From JAJAZB01 sp965249815 (GTDB lineage Bacteria; Bacteroidota; Bacteroidia; Cytophagales; Spirosomataceae): a DNA stretch of 64,000 bases. The notes under the pieces are model-generated. The model ran no database searches and was not told the origin of the DNA. It was given only the letters and a program-made list of their open reading frames with translations. The DNA lies in assembly GCA_965249815.1 (NCBI GenBank), contig CBDFMV010000002.1, positions 682,001-746,000 on the forward strand. Direction: 5' to 3'. Shown one piece after another: positions 17,757 through 27,014 of the stretch. The translations under genes were made by a program, and so were the position numbers. How positions within the stretch are numbered: position 1 is the first letter of the stretch; every line of letters starts with the position of its first letter.

Positions 17757-18053
17757 TTACTCGTCAAATCGGTTTGCCTGCTGGTGCTGATCAAGGATGT
17801 TTAAAATCCATAACGATTCGTTCAGGAACGAGTAATAAAGCGCATGATGCGGGGGAATCACCACTTTACGAGCCGAACGCAGTCGGCCTACGAGCATCCC
17901 GATGTTGGGCTGGAGGCGGATCAATTCCTGAGCTTTGTCAACCTGTTCCGTGAATTTTTTGGCGACTTCCGCCGACCACGTCTCCAGCAGGTAGTCGACA
18001 ACCTCCCGAAAATCTTCCCTGGCTTCCGGGTGCCAGATTATCGCTTTAGCCAT
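17757..18053 (-). CDS. RelE/ParE-superfamily toxin
   Basis: 98 aa. MAKAIIWHPEAREDFREVVDYL, WSAEVAKKFTEQVDK, LIRLQPNIGM, RKVVIPPHHALYYSF and ILNILDQHQ follow the ParE/RelE order (strand, two helices, then the beta-sheet). Members inhibit gyrase or cleave ribosome-bound mRNA; sequence alone favours ParE-like. Its start lies 16 bp inside the end of the antitoxin gene, typical coupling. The longer open frame upstream is the antitoxin gene read out of frame. Confidence 0.88.
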   Translation of the reverse strand: MAKAIIWHPEAREDFREVVDYLLETWSAEVAKKFTEQVDKAQELIRLQPNIGMLVGRLRSARKVVIPPHHALYYSFLNESLWILNILDQHQQANRFDE

Positions 18054-18271
18054 GACCTCGCTTCTTCCATCACGGTTTCGTGCGATAGGCCGGTGCCATC
18101 GGCGGCGTGTCGACGGGCGGTCTCCAGCCGGGGCAGGACGGCGCTTTCTTCCGCCGTCGGGTTGCCCTGTAAGAACCACTCCAGCGACTCGTTGACGTCC
18201 ACCAATTCGGCGACGTTGTCCAGCGCATCGATCTTGCGGTGGATTTCGGCTTTCAGTTCAAGCGTTGACAT
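18038..18271 (-). CDS. Antitoxin of the ParE/RelE pair
   Basis: 77 aa, MSTLELKAEIHRKIDALDN start with a helix-rich N-terminal segment and a charged C-terminal tail (ETVMEEARSWLKR), the size and layout of antitoxins that precede ParE toxins in Bacteroidota. Overlaps the toxin gene by 16 bp. Expected to neutralise the toxin and autorepress. Confidence 0.85.
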   Translation of the reverse strand: MSTLELKAEIHRKIDALDNVAELVDVNESLEWFLQGNPTAEESAVLPRLETARRHAADGTGLSHETVMEEARSWLKR

Positions 18272-18327
18272 GATTCTGAACGGGTTAGCGTATTGATTCC
18301 GTGAAAAGGAACACCGCAAACCCTCCT

Positions 18328-18363
18328 ACAAGTATACAACCCCAACCTCTCCCGCGCAAACCC
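18328..18363. repeat. Direct repeat copy 2 flanking the ParE/antitoxin cassette
   Basis: Partner of 17549-17584, 31 of 36 identical, upstream of the antitoxin gene. Confidence 0.7.
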
Positions 18364-18460
18364 ACACCGCCGCTTTTTTCGCTACCTGCATGAACCTCCA
18401 AACCAAGCTACCACGCCGTAACAGCACCCGCCCGCCAACCGCCCGTTTCGCTGCGAATCC

Positions 18461-18492
18461 TACAAATCGGCTATATTTGATTTTTACAAATC
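18461..18492 (+). promoter_or_regulatory. Promoter with paired TACAAATC sites
   Basis: TATATTTG at 18472-18479 is a full match to TAnnTTTG, 23 nt before the AraC-gene ATG, with TTTC at 18446 as a possible -33. Two exact TACAAATC copies (18461-18468, 18485-18492) bracket it with 24-nt spacing, suggesting an operator, perhaps for autoregulation. Confidence 0.5.
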
Positions 18493-18501
18493 AGCCTGAC
18501 T

Positions 18502-19410
18502 ATGGAACCCACGTCACTGGATGACTTTTACCGGGCAACGGCCACCTTGATTCCCGAAGGAATCAACAAGGAGATTGGTCATTTCAACGTGTTCGACATC
18601 AGCGAAATTCAGCAACTCAAGCGCAAGTCGCCGTCGGTGATGCCCTACAACCGGCGGGCTTATTACAAAATCAGCCTCATCCGGGGGCGGAACAAGGCTG
18701 AATACGCGGACAAGGTCATCGACATCGAGAAGAACGCGCTGCTGTTTGGCACACCCCGGATTCCCTACCACTACCTGCCGCAGGACGACAACCAGGCGGG
18801 TTCCTTCTGCATTTTCACGGCCGATTTCCTGGTCCACACCAAAAGCGGGGTCATGCTCGACGAATTGCCGCTGTTCAGGCCCGGTGGGTACCCCGTCTTC
18901 CAGCTTGCCGACGAGCAGGTCGACGAACTGGCGTACATCTTCCGGAAAATGGCCAACGAACTGGCCTCCACGTACGCCTACAAGTACGACTTGCTGCGCA
19001 ACTACGTCCTCGAACTGATTCATTACGGGCAGAAGTTACAGCCCGCCACGGCGTTGTACCCCACCCACACGGCCTCGGCGCGGGTGTCGTCGCTGTTTAT
19101 CGAACTGCTGGAGCGGCAGTTCCCCATCGAATCGCCGCACCAGCAGTTGGCCCTGCGGACGGCGAAAGATTACGCCGACCGGCTGGCGGTACACGTCAAC
19201 CACCTCAACAAGGTGCTCAAGGAACACACCGGCAAAACCACCACCGACCTGATCAGCAGCCGCGTGGTTCAGGAAGCCAAGATTCTGCTGAAACAAACCG
19301 ATTGGCACGTCTCCGAAATCGCGTACAGCCTGGGGTTTGAAGAGGTGGCGCATTTTTCCAACTTCTTCAAAAAGCAGACTTCACTCGCCCCGGTCGCTTT
19401 CCGGGCGTAA
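18502..19410 (+). CDS. AraC-family transcriptional regulator
   Basis: 302 aa. N-terminal cupin-like sensing domain (residues 1-180), C-terminal AraC/XylS DNA-binding domain (about 200-302) with HVNHLNKVLKEHTGKTTTDLI and the second helix-turn-helix HVSEIAYSLGFEEVAHFSNFF. Usual Bacteroidota layout of this group. Lies 101 bp upstream of a co-directional SDR gene that it plausibly controls. Confidence 0.93.
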   Translation: MEPTSLDDFYRATATLIPEGINKEIGHFNVFDISEIQQLKRKSPSVMPYNRRAYYKISLIRGRNKAEYADKVIDIEKNALLFGTPRIPYHYLPQDDNQAGSFCIFTADFLVHTKSGVMLDELPLFRPGGYPVFQLADEQVDELAYIFRKMANELASTYAYKYDLLRNYVLELIHYGQKLQPATALYPTHTASARVSSLFIELLERQFPIESPHQQLALRTAKDYADRLAVHVNHLNKVLKEHTGKTTTDLISSRVVQEAKILLKQTDWHVSEIAYSLGFEEVAHFSNFFKKQTSLAPVAFRA

Positions 19411-19476
19411 CGGCCCAAATTTGAATTTTGCAAACTTCGGATTGATGCGCGCAACCGACCCGCTGGTCGGGCGGGC

Positions 19477-19484
19477 TACTTTTG
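19477..19484 (+). promoter_or_regulatory. Candidate -7 box (TACTTTTG)
   Basis: Exact TAnnTTTG match 27 nt before the SDR ATG; the SDR gene therefore likely has its own promoter after the AraC gene. No clear -33. Confidence 0.45.
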
Positions 19485-19511
19485 TGTCGTTAAACCAGCC
19501 AATCACCAACA

Positions 19512-20273
19512 ATGAGCAACAACAAAATAGCCCTCGTTACCGGCGGAAGCCGGGGTCTGGGCAAAGACATGGCCCTGAGCCTGGCCCGCCAGGGTGTGGA
19601 CGTGATTCTCACCTACCGCACCAAAAAAGATGAAGCCGACGCCGTGGTGAGTGACATCGAAGCCGCCGGGCGCAAAGCGGTTGCCCTGCCGCTGGACATG
19701 AACGTCCTCGCCGACTTTGATGCCTTCGTGCGGACGGTTGCCGACGAACTGCAAACCCACTGGAACGCCACCGGGTTTGATTTTTTGGTGAACAACGCCG
19801 GCATGGGCGGCAGTGTGCCGTTCGACAAGGTGACCGAGGAGGTGTTCGACGAATTTCTGAACGTGCATTACAAGGGCATCTTTTTCCTGACCCAAAAACT
19901 GCTGCCGCACCTGAATGAAGGCGGTGGCATCGTCAACGTCAGCACTGGCACGACGCGGTTCGTCAATCCGGGTTACTCGGTGTACGCGTCGATGAAAGGG
20001 GCAATGGAGGTACTAACCCGGTACTGGGCCAAAGAGTTGGGACCAAAAGGCATCCGCTGCAACATCGTGGCTCCGGGACCGGTGGAAACGGATTTCAACA
20101 ACGCCACCATCCGCAGCAACCCGCAATTGAAGGAGCGGCTGGCCGGTCTGTCGCCCCTAAACCGCGTCGGCCGAGCCGACGACATCGGCGGGGTAGTCGC
20201 GTTTCTGTGTTCCGACGAGGCCCGGTGGATCAACGCCCAGCGCATCGAGGTATCGGGCGGCATCAATCCGTAA
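19512..20273 (+). CDS. SDR-family oxidoreductase
   Basis: 253 aa classical SDR: TGGSRGLG at residue 10, NNAG, NVSTGTT (Ser), YASMK catalytic Tyr-x3-Lys, PGPVETDF and the C-terminal INAQRIEVSGG. Closest in pattern to 3-oxoacyl-ACP-reductase-like or glucose-dehydrogenase-like SDRs frequently paired with AraC regulators. Substrate unknown. Confidence 0.92.
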   Translation: MSNNKIALVTGGSRGLGKDMALSLARQGVDVILTYRTKKDEADAVVSDIEAAGRKAVALPLDMNVLADFDAFVRTVADELQTHWNATGFDFLVNNAGMGGSVPFDKVTEEVFDEFLNVHYKGIFFLTQKLLPHLNEGGGIVNVSTGTTRFVNPGYSVYASMKGAMEVLTRYWAKELGPKGIRCNIVAPGPVETDFNNATIRSNPQLKERLAGLSPLNRVGRADDIGGVVAFLCSDEARWINAQRIEVSGGINP

Positions 20274-20306
20274 TGCCCCGCTGAATGCGGAACGAAAGTG
20301 AAACCG

Positions 20307-21020
20307 TCAGGTTTCCACCGCGAGCAAAATCGCGTCGTTCGACAGCGCCTCAAATACTACTGTGCCCGCCACCTCCGGCAACGCCAGCCCGTCTTTGGCG
20401 TGCAGCAAGCGGTTGGCTACTTCAAACACGCCGTTCAGGACAAAGACGAAAACCCCGTTCCGGGGACCCTCCGCCCGATTGCTGACGAAAAGCGCGCCGT
20501 CCTGCCGCCCATCATACCGGCCAATGAACACCCGCCTGCCCGAGGCATGACCCGTTTCGGTGTCGAACAGCGGCAACAGCGTGTTTTTTCTTGTCAGGTC
20601 GAATGGAATCGTGGTGAAGGCGGGGAAGAAATCGCCCGGGGGGCGCGTCAGACCCAGTTGCAGCAACTGAATAAACTCGGTTTCGTACGGATTGCTGACG
20701 GTGTACTCCATCCCGGCGGTCAATGAAAAGACGCCCACCTGACCCGGTTCCAGAAAGCCATCGGCCAGCGCGTAGCCGTATTCAAGCCCACCGACCACCG
20801 GCAGCAACAGCAGATCCGTGGGGTTTTGTACGCGCAGGCTCAGGCTGGCTGCGGGTCGGAGTGTGTCGTCGTTGAGCAGATGCAAGGCCCCGAACGGCTC
20901 CCGGCTTTGCGCCCGGTAGGTTCCAAAATTGAACGTGTGAAAACTGCGGAGCAACGGCGTTTCGGAGCAGCCACGCTGGTCGGCCAGGTAGAGTTGCGCC
21001 TCGGTTTGCGGAGCAATCAT
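20307..21020 (-). CDS. Pirin-family (YhaK-like) bicupin protein
   Basis: 237 aa. MIAPQTEAQLYLADQRGCSET start, HTFNFGTY and REPFGALHLLNDDTL are the pirin/YhaK N-terminal blocks, though the usual His ligands of the first cupin are partly replaced (FGALHLL). C-terminal cupin ends EALSNDAILLAVET. Members include quercetinase-like and redox-sensing proteins. Start set at the ATG at 21020; the longer open frame upstream is antisense to the dioxygenase. Confidence 0.85.
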   Translation of the reverse strand: MIAPQTEAQLYLADQRGCSETPLLRSFHTFNFGTYRAQSREPFGALHLLNDDTLRPAASLSLRVQNPTDLLLLPVVGGLEYGYALADGFLEPGQVGVFSLTAGMEYTVSNPYETEFIQLLQLGLTRPPGDFFPAFTTIPFDLTRKNTLLPLFDTETGHASGRRVFIGRYDGRQDGALFVSNRAEGPRNGVFVFVLNGVFEVANRLLHAKDGLALPEVAGTVVFEALSNDAILLAVET

Positions 21021-21109
21021 GCACAAAACGGATCGGGGTGAAACGACAAGGACCCGGCGATTCGGCGAACCCGCCATGAAATCAGCCCTTTTGCCAAACG
21101 AAAAACTGC

Positions 21110-21856
21110 TTACGCATTCACCACAATCGTGTGCGTCAGGGTGTACCCGGCCGCAACGCTGCCCGAAAGCGTGGCGAGTTCGGTGGTGTAGCCGTCGCTG
21201 AACACGTTGTCGCGTTCGTTTTTGGTATCCTGCGCGCCCTTCGTGTAGCCTTGCGCGGTGGCCGTGGTATACACCGTGTTGGTCACGTCGTAGGAAAAAG
21301 CAATCTGGGTCACGAGCAGCGATTTCCCCGCCGAATTGTACACGTGGACGTGGATGTGCGGCGCCCGACCCGAATACCAGCCGGGGAAAATCGAGGTGAA
21401 CCCCACCAGCCCGTTGGCGTCGGTGGTCTGGCGGCCCCGCAGGAAATCGACGTTCTGGAGGTTGGCGCTCTGCATCCCGCTGCCGCCGTATTCGGAGTAG
21501 TAGCCGTCTTTGTCGCAGTGCCAGATGTCCACGATGGCCCCGGCGAGGGCGGCGCAACTGGCGTTGGCGTTTTTGATGGTGATGTTCACCGCGAGCACCA
21601 CGCCGGTGCGGTCGTCGCGGATGTCTTTCCGCACGAAACTAGTGGGCGATTTGGTGGGAAACGGCCCTTCGGTTTCCGTGGGGGTCACCGCGCAGTTGCC
21701 CGACGAACTGCCGTTGGTCGAGCCGGTCGACGTACTGGGGTCGGTGGTGCTGGTCGGGTCCACGCCGGCCGATTTGCAGGCGGACAGGAGCGGACTAATC
21801 GCAGCGATTCCCACGAGGCTGCCAAAACCGCGTTTCAAAAATTCGTCGCGTTTCAT
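21110..21856 (-). CDS. Intradiol ring-cleavage dioxygenase-like lipoprotein
   Basis: 248 aa. Signal region MKRDEFLKRGFGSLVGIAAI ending with a lipobox (LSAC), then a Ser/Thr/Gly linker (residues 30-55) and the intradiol dioxygenase beta-sandwich: TETEGPFPT, VDIWHCDKDGYYSEYG, PGWYSGRAPHIHVHV with Tyr and His iron ligands. Family homologues (protocatechuate 3,4-dioxygenase-like) open catecholic rings; exported versions are of unknown substrate. The second of two near ATGs was chosen to start the signal peptide. Confidence 0.88.
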   Translation of the reverse strand: MKRDEFLKRGFGSLVGIAAISPLLSACKSAGVDPTSTTDPSTSTGSTNGSSSGNCAVTPTETEGPFPTKSPTSFVRKDIRDDRTGVVLAVNITIKNANASCAALAGAIVDIWHCDKDGYYSEYGGSGMQSANLQNVDFLRGRQTTDANGLVGFTSIFPGWYSGRAPHIHVHVYNSAGKSLLVTQIAFSYDVTNTVYTTATAQGYTKGAQDTKNERDNVFSDGYTTELATLSGSVAAGYTLTHTIVVNA

Positions 21857-22185
21857 GAAAGCGTTGTTTTTTAGGAACAAGGGGCGTTTGCTTTACGCCG
21901 GGGGAGTCCGTGAATCGACCTCCGTGCTTGTTGTTGTAATAGCGCGAAAACGCGGATTTCGTTGCACCGTCAGGCAAATTTTCAGGGAAACCGACGGCCG
22001 GTACCGGTGAATGAAGCAAGCCGGAGCGCCCCCACGGAGGCTTATCCGAAACTGGACGGGCGTTGTCCGTAAGTGGACAGCGGGGAAACAAAAAAGGCCC
22101 TCAGTCATCGGGAAACAGACTTCTTTGGCCTGGCAAACCCTTTGAAGCACAGGCAACTATTCTGTTCTCCCAGCCAATCCCCGGT

Positions 22186-24555
22186 ATGCTCCGCAACTTC
22201 TTTACCGTCGCCTTCCGCAACCTGCTCAAGCAGAAACTCTTCGCGGGTTTCAACATCCTGGGTATTTCGATGGGCATCGCCTGCTGTATCGTGGTGTACC
22301 TGCTCATTCAGCACCAGTACAGCCAGGACGCGTTCCACGCCAACGCCCCGGCGATTTTTGAAGTCAACCACGTGCGGACGACGAACGGCGAACCGGAACT
22401 CTGGGCCACCTCGCCCGATGCCGTCGGTCCCGCGCTCAAAGCCGCCCTGCCTCAGGTGAAGCGTTTCGTGCGGATGCAGGGCGTCGAGGCAGTGGTGAAG
22501 CAGGGCAGCAACGTATTTCACGAGTACGTCCGCCTCGCCGACCCGGCGTTTTTCCAACTGTTCAGTTTTCCCATCGCCACGGGCAGCGCCAACCCGCTTG
22601 CCGACCCGTCGGGTATCGTGCTGTCTGACGCGGCAGCCCACAAGTATTTTGGCGAGAAAAGCGCCCTCGGTCAACCGATGACGGTGTTGTTCGGGGGCAA
22701 TGTCCGGCGCACGTTCACGGTGCGGGCCGTGACCGCACCGTTTCCGCACACGGCCAGTTTCGGCTTCGAACTGCTGGTCGGTTACGACGTCGGTAAGGCC
22801 CTGGGCTGGCGGGAGGCCGACTGGAAGCGCTCCGTGCAGGCCACGTTCGTCGAACTGCAACAGCCCGGCGACACGGCGCGGGTCACGGCCGCGCTTACCC
22901 ACCTGCTTGCCCTGCACAACGCCGTCAACAGCGAGGCCCCCATCCGCTCGTTTTACCTCGACAACCTCGCCGAACTTTCGCGAAATTCCCACAAAACCCG
23001 GCATTCCATCAGCACCGGCACCTCCCCCTGGGGCATGGTGATGCTGGGTGTTTTGGCGACGCTGGTGCTGTTCATGGCCTGTTTCAATTTCATGAATTAC
23101 ACCATCGCCACCTCGACGACGCGGTTCAAGGAAATTGGCGTCCGGAAGGTCCTCGGCAGCAGCCGGCAACAACTCATCCGGCAGTTTATCGGCGAAAATC
23201 TCCTCGTTGGCGCGGTCGCGTTGGGGCTGGGTCTGGTGCTGACGAAAACGTTGTTTCTGCCCACGTTCAGCCGGGCAATCGATTTTTTCCAACTCCGTTT
23301 CGATTTGTTTGAAAACTACAAACCCATCCTGTTTCTGGTCGTGCTGGTGCTGGGCGTGGGACTGCTTTCGGGCCTTTATCCGTCGGTGTACATCAGCGCC
23401 TTCAACCCCGTTACGGTGCTGAAGGGCCGTCAACGCATCGCGGGTACCAACGGACTGGTACGCACGCTGCTCGTGGTGCAGTTCGGTTTGGCGATGTTCA
23501 CCGTGGCGGTGGCCATCCTCGCTACCCAGAACGCGGAATTCCTCCGGCACCTCGACGTGGGCTACCAGCCCGCCGGGCTGGTGGTGCTGCGGGCCGACAG
23601 CGAGCAGAGTTTCAACCAACTCCGCGACGCGGCCCGCCGCCTGCCCGAGGTCACGGCGGTGGCCGGTTCGCAGGACCAGATTGGCCGCACCGGCGACAAC
23701 GTGGCCACGCTGGAGGAAGGCCGCGTGAAAGCAACCGCCGAAGTTCTCCGGGTGAGTGCCGACTACCTCCAGACGGTGGGGTTGCAGGTGCAACAGGGCC
23801 GGACCTTCCTGCCAGACTCCCCAATCGACGCCGAGCGGGGGATTCTGGTCAACGGGGCGCTGGTGAAGGCGATGGGCTGGACCTCGCCCGTCGGGAAACG
23901 GGTGCGGCTGCGCGGCACCGTCCACGAGGTCGTCGGGGTGGTCAGCGATTTCAATTACCGGTTCTTTTTCCTGAAAATCGCGCCCTGCGTGCTGAAACTC
24001 AACCTGCCCGCCGCCAACCGGGTGCTGACGATGAAAGTAACCACGCCCGACCTCGCCCGCCTCACCAGCCAGCTCAAGCCCGCCTGGCGCAAGGCCATGC
24101 CGGATGTGCCCTTTGAAATTTCCAGTCAGGCCGACGTGTATTCGCTCAGCTACGACGAGTCGCGCCGGGTAAAGGACATTTCGACCTACGTGGCGCTGCT
24201 GACCCTGATCATTTCGGCGATGGGGCTGTTTGCGCTGGTGTCGCTCAACATTGCCCGGAAAACCAAAGAAATCGGCATCCGCAAAGTGCTCGGGGCCTCG
24301 GCCTTCGGCCTGGCCAACCTGCTCCACCGCGAGTTTTTCATCCTTATCACGGTGGCGGGGGCCGTGTTTTTGCCCCTGGCCTTTTTCACGATGAAGGGCC
24401 TGTTCGACAGCGTGTACGCCTACCACATTCCCATCACGGCGGGGGCGTTTGTCGCTACACTGGCCGTGATGCTGTTGCTGGCCTTTGTAACGATTGGCAC
24501 GCAGGTGTACAAAATCGCGATGGCCAACCCGGTGAAGGCCCTTCGATCGGAGTAA
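22186..24555 (+). CDS. FtsX-like ABC transporter permease (MacB-type)
   Basis: 789 aa. MLRNFFTVAFRNLLKQKLFA start, TM1 (residues 20-42), MacB_PCD periplasmic domain, FtsX domain with three TMs (about 285-410), second TM (about 430-450), second MacB_PCD, and a C-terminal FtsX domain (about 670-789) ending AMANPVKALRSE. This is the large duplicated permease common in Bacteroidota. No ATPase gene lies beside it, so the partner must be elsewhere. Likely mechanotransmission or export of lipoprotein/peptide, unproven. Confidence 0.92.
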   Translation: MLRNFFTVAFRNLLKQKLFAGFNILGISMGIACCIVVYLLIQHQYSQDAFHANAPAIFEVNHVRTTNGEPELWATSPDAVGPALKAALPQVKRFVRMQGVEAVVKQGSNVFHEYVRLADPAFFQLFSFPIATGSANPLADPSGIVLSDAAAHKYFGEKSALGQPMTVLFGGNVRRTFTVRAVTAPFPHTASFGFELLVGYDVGKALGWREADWKRSVQATFVELQQPGDTARVTAALTHLLALHNAVNSEAPIRSFYLDNLAELSRNSHKTRHSISTGTSPWGMVMLGVLATLVLFMACFNFMNYTIATSTTRFKEIGVRKVLGSSRQQLIRQFIGENLLVGAVALGLGLVLTKTLFLPTFSRAIDFFQLRFDLFENYKPILFLVVLVLGVGLLSGLYPSVYISAFNPVTVLKGRQRIAGTNGLVRTLLVVQFGLAMFTVAVAILATQNAEFLRHLDVGYQPAGLVVLRADSEQSFNQLRDAARRLPEVTAVAGSQDQIGRTGDNVATLEEGRVKATAEVLRVSADYLQTVGLQVQQGRTFLPDSPIDAERGILVNGALVKAMGWTSPVGKRVRLRGTVHEVVGVVSDFNYRFFFLKIAPCVLKLNLPAANRVLTMKVTTPDLARLTSQLKPAWRKAMPDVPFEISSQADVYSLSYDESRRVKDISTYVALLTLIISAMGLFALVSLNIARKTKEIGIRKVLGASAFGLANLLHREFFILITVAGAVFLPLAFFTMKGLFDSVYAYHIPITAGAFVATLAVMLLLAFVTIGTQVYKIAMANPVKALRSE

Positions 24556-24560
24556 AAGCT

Positions 24561-25103
24561 CTATTTCTCAACTAACGCCGCGTACAGATTGCCGTTGCGA
24601 AAGCGCGACGGTCGTTCGGCCAAACGGCGGACGTTTGGAAAGCCAGCCGCCGCGAACAGCCGGGCGAGTTCGGCGAAAGGAATCGGGAACGGCACCCAGG
24701 GATTGGCCGCCGCCGTGTCGTACTCCACGACGAGAAAGCGCCCGGCGGCGGTCAGGTGCGGCCGGGCTTTTTCGAGAAACGCGCCTTTATCGCGGACGTA
24801 GTGCAGCGAATTGGCCATCAACAAGCCGTCGAGGCCGGTAAACGGCCAGGGTTCCCGACTAAAATCGAGGGCTATTTTATCAACCGTCCGGCCCGGCACG
24901 GCGGGCGCGCGCTGGAGCGCCGCCCGGTCGCTGTCCACGGCGTAAATCGTGCTGCCTACCGGAAGCAGGCGAGCCAGGGCTTCGGTGAACAGGCCCGTGC
25001 CGCAACCCAAATCCGCCCAGCGGGCGGGCGCGGAGCCGGACCATCCGGCGGGTTCGAGCAGAGCAAGGGCGTCGGGGAGCTGCATGGCGAAATCGGTCCC
25101 CAA
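24561..25103 (-). CDS. Class I SAM-dependent methyltransferase
   Basis: 180 aa. SAM-binding motif I WADLGCGTGLFTEALA (about residue 29), acidic loop AVDSDRAAL, motif II DGLLMANSLHYV and GRFLVVEYD. Short single-domain methyltransferase, substrate unknown. Starts immediately after the stop of the upstream beta-propeller gene (an internal ATG 6 codons in is an alternative), so likely one transcript. Confidence 0.88.
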   Translation of the reverse strand: MGTDFAMQLPDALALLEPAGWSGSAPARWADLGCGTGLFTEALARLLPVGSTIYAVDSDRAALQRAPAVPGRTVDKIALDFSREPWPFTGLDGLLMANSLHYVRDKGAFLEKARPHLTAAGRFLVVEYDTAAANPWVPFPIPFAELARLFAAAGFPNVRRLAERPSRFRNGNLYAALVEK

Positions 25104-26270
25104 CTACAATTTAGCCCCTTTTTTCACTTGCCCGATGCCAAACTGATCCCCGGCCCGAACGGGCGTGTTGCCGCGAAAATGAATCTCCACCATCTTCTCG
25201 CTCTGCACGCTGTTGTAGTGTTCGTCTTCAAGCGTGGCGACGATGCGGCGGGTTTTTACGTCAATTACGTCACCGGTCGAGGGGTAGGCGTAGGTGCCGT
25301 CGAGGCTGAAGGTAATCCAGCCGGGCATGTCGCGCACGGCAATCGAGGTGCGCTGCGCGGGCGGCATCACCGTGTTGTCGAACACGTGCAGGCGGTTGTT
25401 GGCTCCGTCGCAGAGCCAGAGTTCTTTTTCATCCGGCGTCAGGCCGACACCGTGACTGGGGCAGTTATGTCTTTTTACTTCGCCGAGGTTGAAACCCTGC
25501 ACCTCCACCCGGTGCAGCTTTTTACCCGTCACCAAATCGCCGACTTCAAATCCGAGCAGGCCGTTGACGTTCACGTACACGAGCGTCTGCGCGCCGTTGA
25601 TGGTGAAAGGCCGGATGTCCGCCGAAAACGGCCCGACCTGTTTGGTCACCGTGTGCGTGCGGGTGTCGGCCACGTTGAGCAGCGGCGATTTCAGCCCGGC
25701 CAGGTACACGAAGTTTCCGTCCGGGCCGTAAATGGTGTTGTGGGCACCGGAGTTGGTGACGATTTTCTTCAGCACGTCGCCCGTCCGGGCGTCCACCACC
25801 GTCCAGAATTCCTTCTCCAGCGACGGCATGTAAATGAGTTTGCCGTCGGGCGAAATGGAAATGCGGTCCACGCCGCCTTCATAGGGCCGTTCCCAGCGCA
25901 GTTTTTCGGTACTCAGGTCAATGCACTGAATGGCTTCGAGCGTACTGATGTACAGGCAGTTGGTGGCCAGGCTCACGTCCACGCCCTTCACGTTCGAGGG
26001 CGTCCCGTCGGGTTTCAACCCGCCCGGCGTGGGAATGAATTTCACAAACCGGTGCTGGTGGTCGATGTCGAACACCTGAATACCGTGCCCGCCGTAGCCG
26101 AGGTAATTGCGGATGCCGGGCGTGACCACGTAGAGGTACCGCCGCAGGGTCGTATCCGCCGAAACGGGGGCAGAAAATAAAGGACTCTCCGCCGCGACAG
26201 CCCGCAACAGGGGGGCGACCGTGAACAGGCCGCCGATGAGAAAGCAAGTCAGTTTTTCCCGGAAGTTCAT
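25104..26270 (-). CDS. Secreted beta-propeller (YncE-like) protein
   Basis: 388 aa with signal peptide (cleavage near AVA-A). Repeated propeller blades: YLYVVTPG, HGIQVFDID, DRISISPDGKLIYMPSLE, TIYGPDGNFVYLAGL, GVGLTPDEKELWLCDG, WITFSLDGTYAYPSTGDVIDV. Pattern fits YncE/lactonase-type seven-bladed propellers. Ligand unknown. Directly followed by the methyltransferase gene. Confidence 0.88.
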   Translation of the reverse strand: MNFREKLTCFLIGGLFTVAPLLRAVAAESPLFSAPVSADTTLRRYLYVVTPGIRNYLGYGGHGIQVFDIDHQHRFVKFIPTPGGLKPDGTPSNVKGVDVSLATNCLYISTLEAIQCIDLSTEKLRWERPYEGGVDRISISPDGKLIYMPSLEKEFWTVVDARTGDVLKKIVTNSGAHNTIYGPDGNFVYLAGLKSPLLNVADTRTHTVTKQVGPFSADIRPFTINGAQTLVYVNVNGLLGFEVGDLVTGKKLHRVEVQGFNLGEVKRHNCPSHGVGLTPDEKELWLCDGANNRLHVFDNTVMPPAQRTSIAVRDMPGWITFSLDGTYAYPSTGDVIDVKTRRIVATLEDEHYNSVQSEKMVEIHFRGNTPVRAGDQFGIGQVKKGAKL

Positions 26271-26382
26271 GCGTTTGCCCGCCGGAAGCGGGGGCTTGGA
26301 GTGGCGTTGCTCAGGGCGGGTTCAACCGCCTGACGCGCCCTAAATTTGCGGAAAGAACCGCTCAATTCCCAACAAAACGCCA

Positions 26383-26424
26383 AAAGCCCGGTCCACCTGT
26401 CTGAAACAGGAAAGACCGGGCTTT
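26383..26424 (-). terminator. Terminator hairpin of the PPOX-like gene
   Basis: AAAGCCCGGTC (26383-26393) pairs with GACCGGGCTTT (26414-26424), with an inner CCTGT/ACAGG stem; on the minus strand it ends in GGGCTTTT downstream of the stress-protein stop. Confidence 0.75.
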
Positions 26425-26477
26425 CACAATGCAGGGGATACAGCGGTAAAAACAGCACCCTTGCCATTACCTGACCC

Positions 26478-27014
26478 TCACACACTCAGCGTCCCCTCGA
26501 TGGAGTCGTCGAGGGTTTTGCCCAGCAGGGCACCGGCGGCCATCTTCACAAACGCCACCGCGTTGCCGTGTTTGTTGTCCCAGTAGTAGCCTTCGTGAGT
26601 TTCAACCTTGATCACCGTAATGCGGGGGTCGTCTTCGCCTTCGGTAAACCACGTTTTCAGCAGCGGTTCCCACAATTCCTTGATGAGGGCCTTGTCTTTC
26701 GAGACGGTCGCCGTGCCGTACAAGCTCAGGAAATCGGAATAATTCGACCCCTGAAACAAAAGCTGCACGTGGGGGTCGGCCAGAACCTCCGCGTTTTTGT
26801 GGCTGTCGTCGGCACTCAGGAACCAGAACGTTCCCGATTCGTCCACCTTCTGTACCGACATGGGGCGGGTTTTCAGCGGTTGGCCGGTGGTAATTTTGGT
26901 GCAGAAAAAACACGTACTGTCTTCGCCCGAAAGTTCCTTGATCTTCTTCCCGGCTTCCGCGCCCGAAAGCGCTTCATAGTTGTCTTCGGCCTGCTGCTGG
27001 TTGATGCTGTCCAT
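26478..27014 (-). CDS. Pyridoxamine-5'-phosphate-oxidase-like general stress protein
   Basis: 178 aa split-barrel flavin-binding protein of the general stress protein 26 group: FFCTKITTGQPLKTRPMSVQKVDESGTFWFLS, VQLLFQGSNYSDFLSLYGTA, ITVIKVETHEGYYWDNKHGNAV. Members bind FMN/FAD or heme-like cofactors and respond to general stress. Full length, followed by a terminator. Confidence 0.9.
   Translation of the reverse strand: MDSINQQQAEDNYEALSGAEAGKKIKELSGEDSTCFFCTKITTGQPLKTRPMSVQKVDESGTFWFLSADDSHKNAEVLADPHVQLLFQGSNYSDFLSLYGTATVSKDKALIKELWEPLLKTWFTEGEDDPRITVIKVETHEGYYWDNKHGNAVAFVKMAAGALLGKTLDDSIEGTLSV

Noticed and set aside
17507..17794. 95-codon open frame downstream of the ParE toxin
   Set aside because: Mixed, low-complexity text overlapping the repeat patch and the toxin gene. 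Possible decayed fragment (GFARDELGMY) but nothing firm.
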